DNA of 64,000 nt from Vulcanimicrobiota bacterium (lineage in GTDB: Bacteria > Vulcanimicrobiota > Vulcanimicrobiia > Eremiobacterales > Eremiobacteraceae), in NCBI GenBank assembly GCA_019235715.1, contig JAFAKE010000081.1:26332-90331 (forward strand). The letters are read 5' to 3'. Below the pieces are notes generated by a model. The model was given only the letters and a program-made list of their open reading frames with translations. It did no database searches and had not been told where the DNA came from. This document shows positions 29,489 through 38,391 of the stretch, piece by piece. Every line of letters starts with the position of its first letter. The stretch's first letter is position 1. Position numbers and translations under genes: made by a program.

Positions 29489-30355
29489 ATGCGGATCCGA
29501 GCGGTCGTGTTCGCGGGCGCGCTTGCCGCGCTGTGCGCCGTCACGTCCGCGTCCCAAGCGTCCGCGCGTCAAGCGAACAACAGCCTCAACGACGCTGCCG
29601 AGATCTTCGACCGCGCGCTCGCATTCGTGCGCGCCCAGAATTATCCGCCTTACCTTACTTCGGTCATCACGGTCAGCACGCAGATCAAAGGCGGCCGCTG
29701 GCTGGTCGAGCAGTTCTCGTCGGTCTGCCGCACGCGCGACGACCGCGTCAGCACCGCATCGACGCCGCTCTCGACGACGAACCATGCGAACAATCCGTAC
29801 GGTTTCACGCTGAAAGTCAAAGGGCTTGCGGTACCCGACACGTCCAATATCGATGAGCCGCTGGGGCTGCCGGAGATCTCGCCGATCTACGACTTCGGGC
29901 TCGCGAAACTGCCGCCGGCGACGTCCTCATCACCGGCCTATGACGTTTCTCTGCTTGAAAAGACCGTGTTGCACGGCAGAGACGTCTACGTGCTCAATCT
30001 CACGCCGCTGCTCGACGCCAAGGTGTATCGCTTGCGCGAGATGTGGGTCGATGCTGCGACGTTCGCGGTCGTGCGCCTGATCAGCGAAGGCGCGTTCCGC
30101 TCGGGCCCAGGCACGACCGTTGCCTGGACGATAAACTACACGATCAATCACGGCCACTGGCTGATCTCGGATGAAGCGACGGCCGCTTCGCTGCTCCTGG
30201 GCGGCTATGCGCCGCCGGTCAACAGCTACGTCGCGCTGCCGGGCGCGACGCGCTACGACGGAATCACGTACAGTTTTTCAAACTTCGAATCTCCGAAGAC
30301 GGTCTCGGATCTCGTCTTTCTCGAGAGCCGCTCGAGCCAAGCCGTTCAGGAGTGA
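29489..30355 (+). CDS. Secreted protein, possible LolA-like fold
   Basis: Not firmly recognised. The 288-residue product has a signal peptide (RAVVFAGALAALCAVTSA, ASA-R) and a beta-rich body. The segment VYVLNLTPLLDAKVYRLREMWVDAATFAVVRLIS resembles the sheet-to-helix stretch of LolA/outer-membrane-lipoprotein-sorting-like proteins. ATG 29489 follows AGGAG by 5 nt. It is the last gene of the plus-strand run and overlaps the 3' end of the convergent DUF2079 gene by 10 bp. Confidence 0.6.
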   Translation: MRIRAVVFAGALAALCAVTSASQASARQANNSLNDAAEIFDRALAFVRAQNYPPYLTSVITVSTQIKGGRWLVEQFSSVCRTRDDRVSTASTPLSTTNHANNPYGFTLKVKGLAVPDTSNIDEPLGLPEISPIYDFGLAKLPPATSSSPAYDVSLLEKTVLHGRDVYVLNLTPLLDAKVYRLREMWVDAATFAVVRLISEGAFRSGPGTTVAWTINYTINHGHWLISDEATAASLLLGGYAPPVNSYVALPGATRYDGITYSFSNFESPKTVSDLVFLESRSSQAVQE

Positions 30356-31764
30356 GCCGCGTGCGGCAGGCAGCTCGGCGGATCGCCTTGCGCGCGCGCG
30401 TACGCGAGGTCCGGCACCGGTTTGACGCGCTTGTAGAGCGTGACGCCGTCTTGTGACGCGACCGGTACCATGAATCCCGGACATACCGCGGCCGCGAGGC
30501 GCGGCACGATCGACGCGCTCCAGGTGACGCCGCGATAGTGCGGGTCGTAGACGAAATAATCGGGAGTCACATACATGCCGATCCGCGCGTTTGGGTCGAG
30601 CGACATGTGCGTATACGCTTCGTCGAACGACGCGACGAAAGCATCGCGCGGCACCTGCGCGATGATGCGGTCGAGCGCGGCATCGCGCGGCGTGCGCAAA
30701 CGGTAGTAATGCGCCCAGTGGGTCGGACTGGCGACGATGAGGTCCGCGATGCACAGACCCAGGCAAATCGCGACGAGCGTGCGCGCGCGCCGCGCGTCGC
30801 CGGCCGCGACGCGCGCGACGCCGAGCGCAAATGCGACCAGCACGTACGGTATCCACACGGCCGCGTAATGGTCACCCATCGTGTACGTGACCGGCCAGCG
30901 CGATGATAGCACCTCGATAAGGCCCGGCACGGCCAACCACAGCCAGCGCGACGCGAACGGCAAGAACAACAGCGGTACGAACACTTCGAGCAGAAACGTG
31001 ACGCGCTGGCTGAGGATGGCGATGCCATGCGGCAAGTCGGCATTGTGCGCGAGGTAGAAGTCAGCGACGAAATAGCGGCCGCCCGAGTGCGGTTGGATAT
31101 AGTCGAAGTACAGCGCCAATACCGCGAGCGATGCGACCGCGACCGATGCGCCGAACCATGCGCCGGCGCGATCTTTGCGGCGCATCGAGACGATTAAGTA
31201 CGCACCGCCGAGCAGCGCGAGGATGACGGCCTCGTCCTCCTTGGTGCACAGCGCCAGTGCTGCCAAGAGCGCCGCCCATCCAAAGCGGCGCTCGTCGATC
31301 GCCCACACCAGCCATGCGATCGTCGCCGGCACGAACGCGTTTTCGTGAAACTCCGAGAGCGCCATCGAGAACAGCGGCGGGTAGAACAGGACGACGAGGG
31401 CGACGAGAACGGCCAGCGGCTGCGCGATGCGCTTGCGCGCCAGGAGATAGATCGCCGGCGCGGTGAGCGCGCACGCGCAGATCTGCAGGATCTCCAAGGT
31501 CATCGGTGAGCGCAGCAACTGGAGCAGCGGCGCGATCAAGAAATAGATCGGCGAAAAGTGCACGAGGAAATGGCTGCCGTGCTCGACTTGGTTGGCGGCT
31601 CCGTGGAACGCGTCGAGAATGGTCTGCGTGTACAGTCCCAGGTCCGCGCCGTAGCCGTAGGTCACATAGCGATCGAATGCGAGCGCGCCTTGCGCGCACA
31701 CGACAAGGGCCGCAGCGATCCACACCGCAGCCGCCGGCCGGCGCATGACGGAGCTTGCGAGCAC
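30346..31764 (-). CDS. DUF2079 multi-pass membrane protein
   Basis: A 472-residue protein with about ten membrane helices and the DUF2079 pattern: FDRYVTYGYGADLGLYTQTILDAFHG near the N terminus, then HFSPIYFLIAPL and LSEFHENAFVPATIAWLVWA. DUF2079 proteins look like GT-C glycosyltransferase relatives, consistent with the glycosyltransferases upstream in the same unit. The start could be GTG 31764, adjacent to the dehI stop, or ATG 31746. It ends the long minus-strand operon. Confidence 0.82.
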   Translation of the reverse strand: MLASSVMRRPAAAVWIAAALVVCAQGALAFDRYVTYGYGADLGLYTQTILDAFHGAANQVEHGSHFLVHFSPIYFLIAPLLQLLRSPMTLEILQICACALTAPAIYLLARKRIAQPLAVLVALVVLFYPPLFSMALSEFHENAFVPATIAWLVWAIDERRFGWAALLAALALCTKEDEAVILALLGGAYLIVSMRRKDRAGAWFGASVAVASLAVLALYFDYIQPHSGGRYFVADFYLAHNADLPHGIAILSQRVTFLLEVFVPLLFLPFASRWLWLAVPGLIEVLSSRWPVTYTMGDHYAAVWIPYVLVAFALGVARVAAGDARRARTLVAICLGLCIADLIVASPTHWAHYYRLRTPRDAALDRIIAQVPRDAFVASFDEAYTHMSLDPNARIGMYVTPDYFVYDPHYRGVTWSASIVPRLAAAVCPGFMVPVASQDGVTLYKRVKPVPDLAYARAQGDPPSCLPHAAHS

Positions 31765-32631
31765 TTACGAGCGGTCTGCGTGCAGAGCGCGCTGCGCCAG
31801 CGCGGTGCCGAGAACGATGCTCGGCAGCATGCGGCAGAACGTCTCGTTCGCACGCGCGATGCGCGCACGTTCGTCCGCGCTGACTTCGACGCGCATGAGC
31901 GCGTCGTCGCGTAGGTTGAGCGTATACGGCAGGCGCCGCGCCGCCTCCGTCGCGGCATCGTCGAGCTCGCGGCACGCCGTTTCGAAGCGCGCCGCCTGCA
32001 TCGCGGCTTTCATGTCCGACCACCACACCTCGAGCCAGTCGGGGAACGCGCCCATCACACGGTACTCGCCGCTCACGAATTGCGCGCCGCTCTGCGCTTT
32101 GATCTCCTCATAGACCGTGCGCACGCGCAACGGCGCGTCGCGCTCCTCGATGATCGCGACGCTCAAACCACGATAGTCGCGCGCGAGGCGCTCTTCGTCG
32201 CCGCTGAATTGATGCGCGCCGACGCCGCCGCCGCCGATGCGCGCACCGCTCATCGCCAGGCGCACCGCGTGCGCGATCACGAGCAGCTTAGGGTCGACGT
32301 CGACCAGCATCTCGGCCGTCTCACGCACGCGCACGATGTCGCCTTCGCCGACGTTACGCGCGCGCAGCGCGGCGACGTGATCGTTGAGCGGCCACGTCGC
32401 CGTCTCGCGTTGCGCCTGCTCGCCGAGCGCGCGCGCCTGCTCGACAAAAGGTTTGGCCAATACGTTTGGCCGCAGCCGGCGCCAGGTGTAATCGAGGAAA
32501 CGCGGCACGACGGCGTAGGCTTGGAAGAGGCTAGAGACGACGGGCACGCGCAGGCTGGCTTTGATGTCGCGGTACGCCTCGCGCACGCGCTCGTCGACCG
32601 CGTCAGGCTCGCGCACGAGCACGATGCTCAC
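31765..32631 (-). CDS. DehI-type 2-haloacid dehalogenase family protein
   Basis: Halocarboxylic-acid dehalogenases of the DehI group hydrolyse 2-haloacids of both enantiomers by direct water attack. The 288-residue protein shows the family's internal duplication: REAYRDIKASLRVPVVSSLFQ with FLDYTWRRLRP in the first half, and RTVYEEIKAQSGAQFVSGEY with WLEVWWSDMKA in the second. I recognise the family by this pattern; activity is untested, and the catalytic Asp could not be mapped with certainty. GTG start overlaps the aspS stop by 4 bp (GTGA). Its place inside a tRNA-synthetase/glycan operon is odd. Confidence 0.72.
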   Translation of the reverse strand: MSIVLVREPDAVDERVREAYRDIKASLRVPVVSSLFQAYAVVPRFLDYTWRRLRPNVLAKPFVEQARALGEQAQRETATWPLNDHVAALRARNVGEGDIVRVRETAEMLVDVDPKLLVIAHAVRLAMSGARIGGGGVGAHQFSGDEERLARDYRGLSVAIIEERDAPLRVRTVYEEIKAQSGAQFVSGEYRVMGAFPDWLEVWWSDMKAAMQAARFETACRELDDAATEAARRLPYTLNLRDDALMRVEVSADERARIARANETFCRMLPSIVLGTALAQRALHADRS

Positions 32632-34457
32632 GATTGGCTCCTCGATTGGTTCGGCTGGCTCGGCTGGGCCGGTTGATCGACGCGCAGGCGCAGTTCGCGC
32701 AGCGACTGCGGTTCGACCGCCGACGGCGCGTCGATCATGAGGTCCTGGAACCGCTGGTTCTTCGGAAATGCGATGACTTCGCGGATCGACTCGGCGCCGA
32801 CCATAATGGCGATGATGCGATCGATGCCCAACGCCATGCCGCCGTGCGGCGGCGCGCCGTACGCAAACGCTTCAAGCAGGAAGCCGAAGCGCTGCTGCAC
32901 TTGCTCGTCGCTATAGCCGAGCAGCTCGAACACCTTGCGCTGCACGTTCGGATCGTGGATGCGGATCGAACCGCTGCCAAGCTCCGAGCCGTTGAGCACG
33001 ACATCGTAGTGCTGCGCGCGCAGCGCGAGCGGATCGCCGGTGAGCAGGTCTTGGCCCGGCGCAGGCGCGGTGAATGGGTGATGCATCGGCCCAAGAGCAC
33101 CGCTTTCCGGATCGCGCTCGAACAGCGGAAAATCGAGCACCCAGCAAAACTCGAAGCGCGCCGGGTCGCGCAAGCCGCGCTCGCTCCCAAGGTGCAGGCG
33201 CAGCTTGCCGGCGATCGCTTGTGCGGCGGCGCGTTCGTCGGCTGCGAAAAACACCGCGTCGCCTTCCCCTGCACCGCCGATGGCGCGGACCTGCGTCAAT
33301 GCCGCTTCGGTAAGCGCGGCTTTGGGCAGCGAGCTCTTCACGCCGTCGGATGCGAACGCGATCCATGCCAAGCCCTTCGCGCCCCATTCCGCCGCCGCCG
33401 TTTGCACGAGCGTATCGAATTCGCGCCGTGACCGGCCGGCGCCGGATGCATCGACGAGGCCGACGATCGCGTGTCCCTTTGCGAGCTCGTTCGCGAAGAT
33501 CTTGAATTCGGTGCCGGCGAACGCCGGCGAAAAGTCCGACAGCTTCATCGCGAAGCGCAGGTCAGGTTTGTCGGAGCCATAATCGGCCAGCGCTTCGTCG
33601 TAGCGCAGGCGCACGAACGGCGTCTTCACGTGGGTGCCGAGCGCGCGCTCGAACATGTGCGCAAGCGTGCCTTCGATCACGGCGATGACGTCGTCTTGCG
33701 TCGGAAACGTCATCTCGATGTCGATCTGCGAGAACTCCGGCTGCCGATCGGCGCGCGAGTCCTCATCGCGGAAGCAGCGTGCCATTTGGAAATAGCGGTG
33801 GAAGCCGGCGACCATGAGCAGCTGTTTGAACAGCTGCGGCGACTGCGGCAGCGCGTAGAACTCGCCCGCGTGCAAGCGGCTGGGCACGAGGAAATCGCGC
33901 GCACCTTCGGGCGTGCTCTTGATGAGCATCGGCGTTTCGATCTCGAGAAAGCCTTGCGCGTCCAGATAGTCGCGCGCCGCTTTGAGCGCGCGATGGCGCA
34001 GTTCGATGTTGCGCTGCATCGGTGCGCGGCGCAGGTCGATGTAGCGGTACTTCATGCGCAGCGCCTCGTCGACGTCAGCGTCCCCGTGCAGCGGGAACGG
34101 CGGCGTCTTCGATTTGTTGAGCACCGTCAGCGCGTCGGCGGCGACTTCGATCGCGCCCGTCGACAGATTCGCGTTCTCGGTACCGGCGGGCCGCGGCCGT
34201 ACGGTGCCGGCTGCCATGATGACGTCTTCGGAACGCAGGTGGGCGGCGCTCTCGTACGCTTCGCGCGCGCTCGTCCGCGGGTCGAACACCGCTTGCGTGA
34301 CGCCGTAACGGTCGCGCACGTCGATGAAGATCAAGCCGCCGTGATCGCGCGTCGCATTGACCCAGCCGCGCACGGCGACGCGCTGGCCGGCGTCCTGCGC
34401 GCCGAGCTCACCGCAGGTGACGAATCGTTGTGTGCCTGTGTTGTCGACCGATGTCAA
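32628..34457 (-). CDS. aspS: Aspartyl-tRNA synthetase
   Basis: Class II synthetase, bacterial type. OB anticodon domain (VAVRGWVNATRDHGGLIFID) first, then motif 2 around ARCFRDEDSRADRQPEF, a GAD insertion domain (about residues 300-420) and motif 3 GMALGIDRI near residue 555. 609 residues, with a Pro/Gln/Ser-rich tail (QPAQPSQPNQSRSQS). The start is a TTG (34457) that overlaps the preceding stop by TTGA. Whether it is discriminating or also charges tRNA-Asn cannot be told here; no gatCAB is in the window. Confidence 0.97.
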   Translation of the reverse strand: MTSVDNTGTQRFVTCGELGAQDAGQRVAVRGWVNATRDHGGLIFIDVRDRYGVTQAVFDPRTSAREAYESAAHLRSEDVIMAAGTVRPRPAGTENANLSTGAIEVAADALTVLNKSKTPPFPLHGDADVDEALRMKYRYIDLRRAPMQRNIELRHRALKAARDYLDAQGFLEIETPMLIKSTPEGARDFLVPSRLHAGEFYALPQSPQLFKQLLMVAGFHRYFQMARCFRDEDSRADRQPEFSQIDIEMTFPTQDDVIAVIEGTLAHMFERALGTHVKTPFVRLRYDEALADYGSDKPDLRFAMKLSDFSPAFAGTEFKIFANELAKGHAIVGLVDASGAGRSRREFDTLVQTAAAEWGAKGLAWIAFASDGVKSSLPKAALTEAALTQVRAIGGAGEGDAVFFAADERAAAQAIAGKLRLHLGSERGLRDPARFEFCWVLDFPLFERDPESGALGPMHHPFTAPAPGQDLLTGDPLALRAQHYDVVLNGSELGSGSIRIHDPNVQRKVFELLGYSDEQVQQRFGFLLEAFAYGAPPHGGMALGIDRIIAIMVGAESIREVIAFPKNQRFQDLMIDAPSAVEPQSLRELRLRVDQPAQPSQPNQSRSQS

Positions 34458-35395
34458 TGCGTTGCCGCTCCGTCGGGCTCGCGCAATGCGCGCTTCACCC
34501 CGTTGAGATAGTGGTATTGATAGGCGATCTGGCGGGCGATGAACGGCCAGGTGTTCTTGCGCGGCGCCTGCTCGCCTGCGCCTGCACGCTCGATCGCGCG
34601 GCGCATCGGACCGGCCGCGTGCAGCAGCGAGTGCAGCGCCAGCGAGACCGGCGTCATGCCGAGGTTCGCCATCACCGCGATGTCGCGGTGCTTGCGATAA
34701 AAACGCACCGTCGATACGCCCGCCAGCTCCATCTTGCTCTTCTGCTCTTCATAACCGACCGGATGCCAATGGTAGTTGACCGCGAGCGGATCGTAGCGCA
34801 ACTCGACGCCCGCCTTTTGCAACCGGTACCCGAGCTCGAGGTCTTCGTGGCCGTAGCCCGTGAAATCCTCATCAAAGCCGCCGACCGCCGCCAAGTCGTC
34901 GCGGCGCACCGACGCATTGCCCGTCAGAAAATACAACCACGAGAGATGGCGCCTCGTCGCCGGGTGCAGTGGCCGGCGCAGGCCGGGGTCGTCGCGCTGC
35001 GCGCGATAGTCGGCAAGCGAACTGACCTGCAGTTCGCACCCGACGATCGCGGTGCGCGTAGTCGCGTTCGCGTGGCCGTTGACATGGCGTTCGAGCAAGT
35101 CTGGCGACGCGACGATGTCGGCATCGGTGAACATCACGAGGGGCGCCCGGGCAGCCGCGATACCGGCATTGCGCGCCGCGGCGCGGCCGCTGTAGCTACC
35201 GGGCAAATGCCGGATCTGCGCCCCGCCGGCTGCGTTCAGCTCGTCGACGTACCCGGCGGTGCCGTCCGTGCTTTCGGAGTCGGCGAGGATGATCTCGTAA
35301 TCGCTGGGCGACAGCGATTGCGCGCGCAGCGACGGCAGCACTTCGCGCAGCGTGCTCAGCCGGTTGAACGTCGGCATGACGACGCAGATCTTCAC
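34454..35395 (-). CDS. Family 2 glycosyltransferase
   Basis: GT-A fold glycosyltransferase of 313 residues. VVMPTFNRLSTLREVLPSL opens the nucleotide-binding domain, FTDADIVASPD carries the metal-binding D-x-D and GYGHEDLELGYRLQKAGVEL is the acceptor-side E-D motif. No membrane helix. It overlaps aspS by 4 bp and lies 10 bp after a GT9 gene. Donor and acceptor unknown; context points to the surface glycan or LPS core. Confidence 0.9.
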   Translation of the reverse strand: MKICVVMPTFNRLSTLREVLPSLRAQSLSPSDYEIILADSESTDGTAGYVDELNAAGGAQIRHLPGSYSGRAAARNAGIAAARAPLVMFTDADIVASPDLLERHVNGHANATTRTAIVGCELQVSSLADYRAQRDDPGLRRPLHPATRRHLSWLYFLTGNASVRRDDLAAVGGFDEDFTGYGHEDLELGYRLQKAGVELRYDPLAVNYHWHPVGYEEQKSKMELAGVSTVRFYRKHRDIAVMANLGMTPVSLALHSLLHAAGPMRRAIERAGAGEQAPRKNTWPFIARQIAYQYHYLNGVKRALREPDGAATH

Positions 35396-35405
35396 GCGCG
35401 GCGCC

Positions 35406-36443
35406 TCACGCGGCCGGCGCCGGCTGACTCAGCAAGGCGCGTGCCCCGCCAGCGACGTCGTCGATGAGCGGCTGCGGACTCGCGCCGACCGGCGGCTTGC
35501 ACAACACGACACAAGGGACGCGCCACGGGCTCCATTCCTGCGAAGTCAACCGATAATAGCGGCGCTCGTATACGCCGATGACCGGCACGCCCTGCGCGGC
35601 AGCGACATGAACGGCGCCGCAATCGACGGTGACGAGCACGGCGCAGCGGCCGATCGCGGCAGCCCAGTTCAACGCGTCTGCTTGTCCGAGCCAGCGCACG
35701 CGCGGCGTGTCGACAGCCGCCCGTACCTGCGCGGCTTCGGCGACGACGTCGCTGCCGTACGTGACGAGAACGCCTTGATGTTCGGCTGCCAAGCGTACGA
35801 TCAGTTCGGCCACCGCCCCGGCACCGAAGTCGCGCTCGAACCAGCGCGGTGCGAGATTGAGCCCGATCGATCCCTCGGGCACGAGGTGTGCCGCGAACGC
35901 GCGCGCTTCCTCGCCGACGTCGAGCACGAGTGCGTCGGTCAACACGTCGCCGCCGGCGAGCCGCACCAGGGCAAGCACTTGATGCACCTCGTGCGCGATC
36001 GGGCGATCGGGATAGCGATCGGCGAGATCGGGGTCGGCCTCGGAAATGCCGTGTTGCGTGAGCATCACGCGCGCCGCGACGCGCGAAAGGTAGCGTCGCC
36101 TGTAGACGTAACCGAGGCGGCGCGGCGCGCGCGACCACAGCGCGAGGCGATAATCCGCGGTTCGCGGCGCGAGCGCCACCGCAAGGTCGGTCCCTTCGCC
36201 GAGATGCGACGCGAGCGCGCGCGCCTGTTCGCGCGACGCCGAGCGCGCCAAGACGTGCAACCCATCGATGTCGCGGTTATAGCGCAACACCGGTTCGTTG
36301 TAATCGGAGACCAGGGCCTCGATGCGCGCGTTCGGCCACGAGCGGCGGAACGACGCGATCGCCGGCGTCGACAGCACGAGGTCGCCGATCCTATCCGTGC
36401 GGATGAGCAGGATGCGCTCGTAGGCCGGCTTGGAGGCGATCAC
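35406..36443 (-). CDS. GT9-family heptosyltransferase-like protein
   Basis: GT-B enzyme of the ADP-heptose:LPS heptosyltransferase family, 345 residues. N-terminal ILLIRTDRIGDLVLSTPAIASFRRSWP is diagnostic, as is the C-terminal donor-site stretch VTVDCGAVHVAAAQGVPVIGVY. The usual G-P-x-H motif reads C-G-A-V-H, with the histidine kept. GTG start at 36443 overlaps the upstream GT2 gene by 4 bp. Confidence 0.9.
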   Translation of the reverse strand: MIASKPAYERILLIRTDRIGDLVLSTPAIASFRRSWPNARIEALVSDYNEPVLRYNRDIDGLHVLARSASREQARALASHLGEGTDLAVALAPRTADYRLALWSRAPRRLGYVYRRRYLSRVAARVMLTQHGISEADPDLADRYPDRPIAHEVHQVLALVRLAGGDVLTDALVLDVGEEARAFAAHLVPEGSIGLNLAPRWFERDFGAGAVAELIVRLAAEHQGVLVTYGSDVVAEAAQVRAAVDTPRVRWLGQADALNWAAAIGRCAVLVTVDCGAVHVAAAQGVPVIGVYERRYYRLTSQEWSPWRVPCVVLCKPPVGASPQPLIDDVAGGARALLSQPAPAA

Positions 36444-37360
36444 GAGCGTGCGCTCCGTTGCGCGCGCTCGCGGCGCAGTTCGCGGTAGTACTCAGCGCGC
36501 GCAAAGCGTGCGGCAGCCCAGCGGCGCAGGCGAAGCGGCGCAGCGCCATCGGCTGAATCCGGCTTGGCTAAACGCTCGAGCACGCTCGGCCAGCCCAATG
36601 CGCCGGTCACCCCGCTCCAAAATAGTGCCGGCGCCACTTGCCCCGTGGCGAGCGCGACGCGCCAGTGCGGGTGCTTGTCGAGAAACTGCACGGCCGTGCG
36701 CGCCTGCGCGCGCGCTTGACGCGCCATGCCCGCGAACGCCTCTGGCTGCGGTGCAGGCTTATAATGGTAGACAAGCGCGTCTTTGGCGAGGATGGAGGGC
36801 ACGCCCATGTGGCGCAAGCGCAATCCGACGTCGAGATCTTCCCACCCGTACTCCCGGAAGCGCTCATCAAAGCAACCGGCCTCCTTGAGCAGCGCGAGCG
36901 GCACGGATACGTTCGTCGTCCAGAAATACGCGCCCGAATAATTGCGCCAGCTGTAACGCGCCGGCGGCAGCTCGTCGAACGACTCGACGTTGATGACGCC
37001 GCCGCGGCAGATGGCGCGCGGATTGGTCCGATGGCAACGCAGGTGCGCCGCGAGCAGACCTGGCGTCGCCAGCACGTCGTCATCCATGAACATGATCAGG
37101 TCGCCGCGCGCGCGCGCGATGCCCGCGTTACGTCCGGCGGCGAGTCCCGCGTTCGCCTGGCGCACGACGGTCAGCGCGCACGTCGGATGAAGCGCCGCGA
37201 TGACGTCCTCATAGGTGCCATCGGTCGAGCCGTCGTCCACGAGCACGATCTCGTAGTCCTGCGGGTCCAGCGTCTGCGCGAAGAGTGCGGACATCACGCG
37301 CCCAAGCAGCGCGCGCCGGTTGTAGGTGCACAGCTGCACGGTGATCAGCGGCGCGCTCAT
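36440..37360 (-). CDS. Family 2 glycosyltransferase
   Basis: 306-residue GT-A enzyme with VQLCTYNRRALLGRVMSALFAQ, the D-x-D region MFMDDDVLATPG, and YGWEDLDVGLRLRHMGVP. The Y-H-Y-K-P stretch after it is shared with the other GT2 enzymes of this operon, so the three look like paralogues. Overlaps neighbours by 4 bp on each side. Confidence 0.9.
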   Translation of the reverse strand: MSAPLITVQLCTYNRRALLGRVMSALFAQTLDPQDYEIVLVDDGSTDGTYEDVIAALHPTCALTVVRQANAGLAAGRNAGIARARGDLIMFMDDDVLATPGLLAAHLRCHRTNPRAICRGGVINVESFDELPPARYSWRNYSGAYFWTTNVSVPLALLKEAGCFDERFREYGWEDLDVGLRLRHMGVPSILAKDALVYHYKPAPQPEAFAGMARQARAQARTAVQFLDKHPHWRVALATGQVAPALFWSGVTGALGWPSVLERLAKPDSADGAAPLRLRRWAAARFARAEYYRELRRERAQRSARS

Positions 37361-38391
37361 GCGGCGCTCGTCATGCGCATCGCGGCGCGCGCGGACTCGA
37401 CGACACGGACCGGATCGAGCGCGCGATAGCAGTCAAATGTCTTGCACGTCTCTTTGCGGCACCATACCGGGCACGGGAACGTCGGACCGAGCACCACGAC
37501 GCGTTCGCCCAACGGCCGCCAGCGCATCGGCAGATCGGTGCGCAGTGCGAAGATGCCGACGGTTGGTGCGCCGACGGCAGCGGCGATATGCATCGGGCCG
37601 GAGTCGAGCGCGACGACCACGTCTGCGCGGGCGAGCAAGGCAGCCAGCGAGCGCAGGCTCGTTTGTCCAGCGATAACTGCGTTCGGGTTGCGCATCGCAG
37701 CGGCGATGCGCTCGATCACCGGTTTCTCCGAAGGCGTGCCCGTCAAGAGCACGGGCGCGTCGAACGCATCCGCGAGCGCGTCGCCGATCCTCGCGAAAGA
37801 TTCGACAGGCCAGCGCACGCTGTCGAGCGGCATGCCGCGCGTCGCGTGCAACACGATGAAGCGGCCGCGCGGCGCGACGGATGCGATCAGTTCGCCGGCT
37901 TCCGCGCGGTCGCGCTCGTCAAGTTCGATGACGATGCGATAGTCGTCGGGCTGCGGCGACGCCCCGAGCGCTCGCGCGTAGTCCATTTGCACGTCGCTCC
38001 ACGCGCTCGTCCGGTCGCCGCGCTCGGTGCGCACGGGCACGCGAACGGTATAGCGAAAAGAATAAAGCCTGCTCGACTGACCGACGCGCACGGGGATTTT
38101 CGCGCGTTGCACGATCGCAGCGACGCGCGCCGTCGACCAGAAGACGACGGCGTGCGTGAAATCATAGCGCTTCACGCGTTGAACCATTTCATCGATCGGC
38201 GCGCCGTCATCGACGAGAATCGCTTCGACGGCGGGATGACCTTCGAGCAGCGACGCTGACGCCGGCGCCGCAAGCACGTACGCTTTGCATCCGAAATGTC
38301 GCGCGAGCGCGGAGATCGCCGGCGTCGCGGCGAGCAGATCGCCGCTGCCGCCAGCGGTGCACACCGCGAGCACGCGCGCCGTCTGCGTCAC
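37357..38391 (-). CDS. GT9-family heptosyltransferase-like protein
   Basis: 344-residue GT-B enzyme. The frame is open to 38655, but the start is GTG 38391, which overlaps the upstream stop as GTGA. N-terminal VLAVCTAGGSGDLLAATPAISAL, donor-site VVALDSGPMHIAAAVGAPTVGIF with the canonical D-S-G-P-x-H. It also has a Cys-rich segment (FPCPVWCRKETCKTFDC) near the C terminus that resembles the zinc-binding insert of some GT9 proteins. Confidence 0.9.
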   Translation of the reverse strand: MTQTARVLAVCTAGGSGDLLAATPAISALARHFGCKAYVLAAPASASLLEGHPAVEAILVDDGAPIDEMVQRVKRYDFTHAVVFWSTARVAAIVQRAKIPVRVGQSSRLYSFRYTVRVPVRTERGDRTSAWSDVQMDYARALGASPQPDDYRIVIELDERDRAEAGELIASVAPRGRFIVLHATRGMPLDSVRWPVESFARIGDALADAFDAPVLLTGTPSEKPVIERIAAAMRNPNAVIAGQTSLRSLAALLARADVVVALDSGPMHIAAAVGAPTVGIFALRTDLPMRWRPLGERVVVLGPTFPCPVWCRKETCKTFDCYRALDPVRVVESARAAMRMTSAA

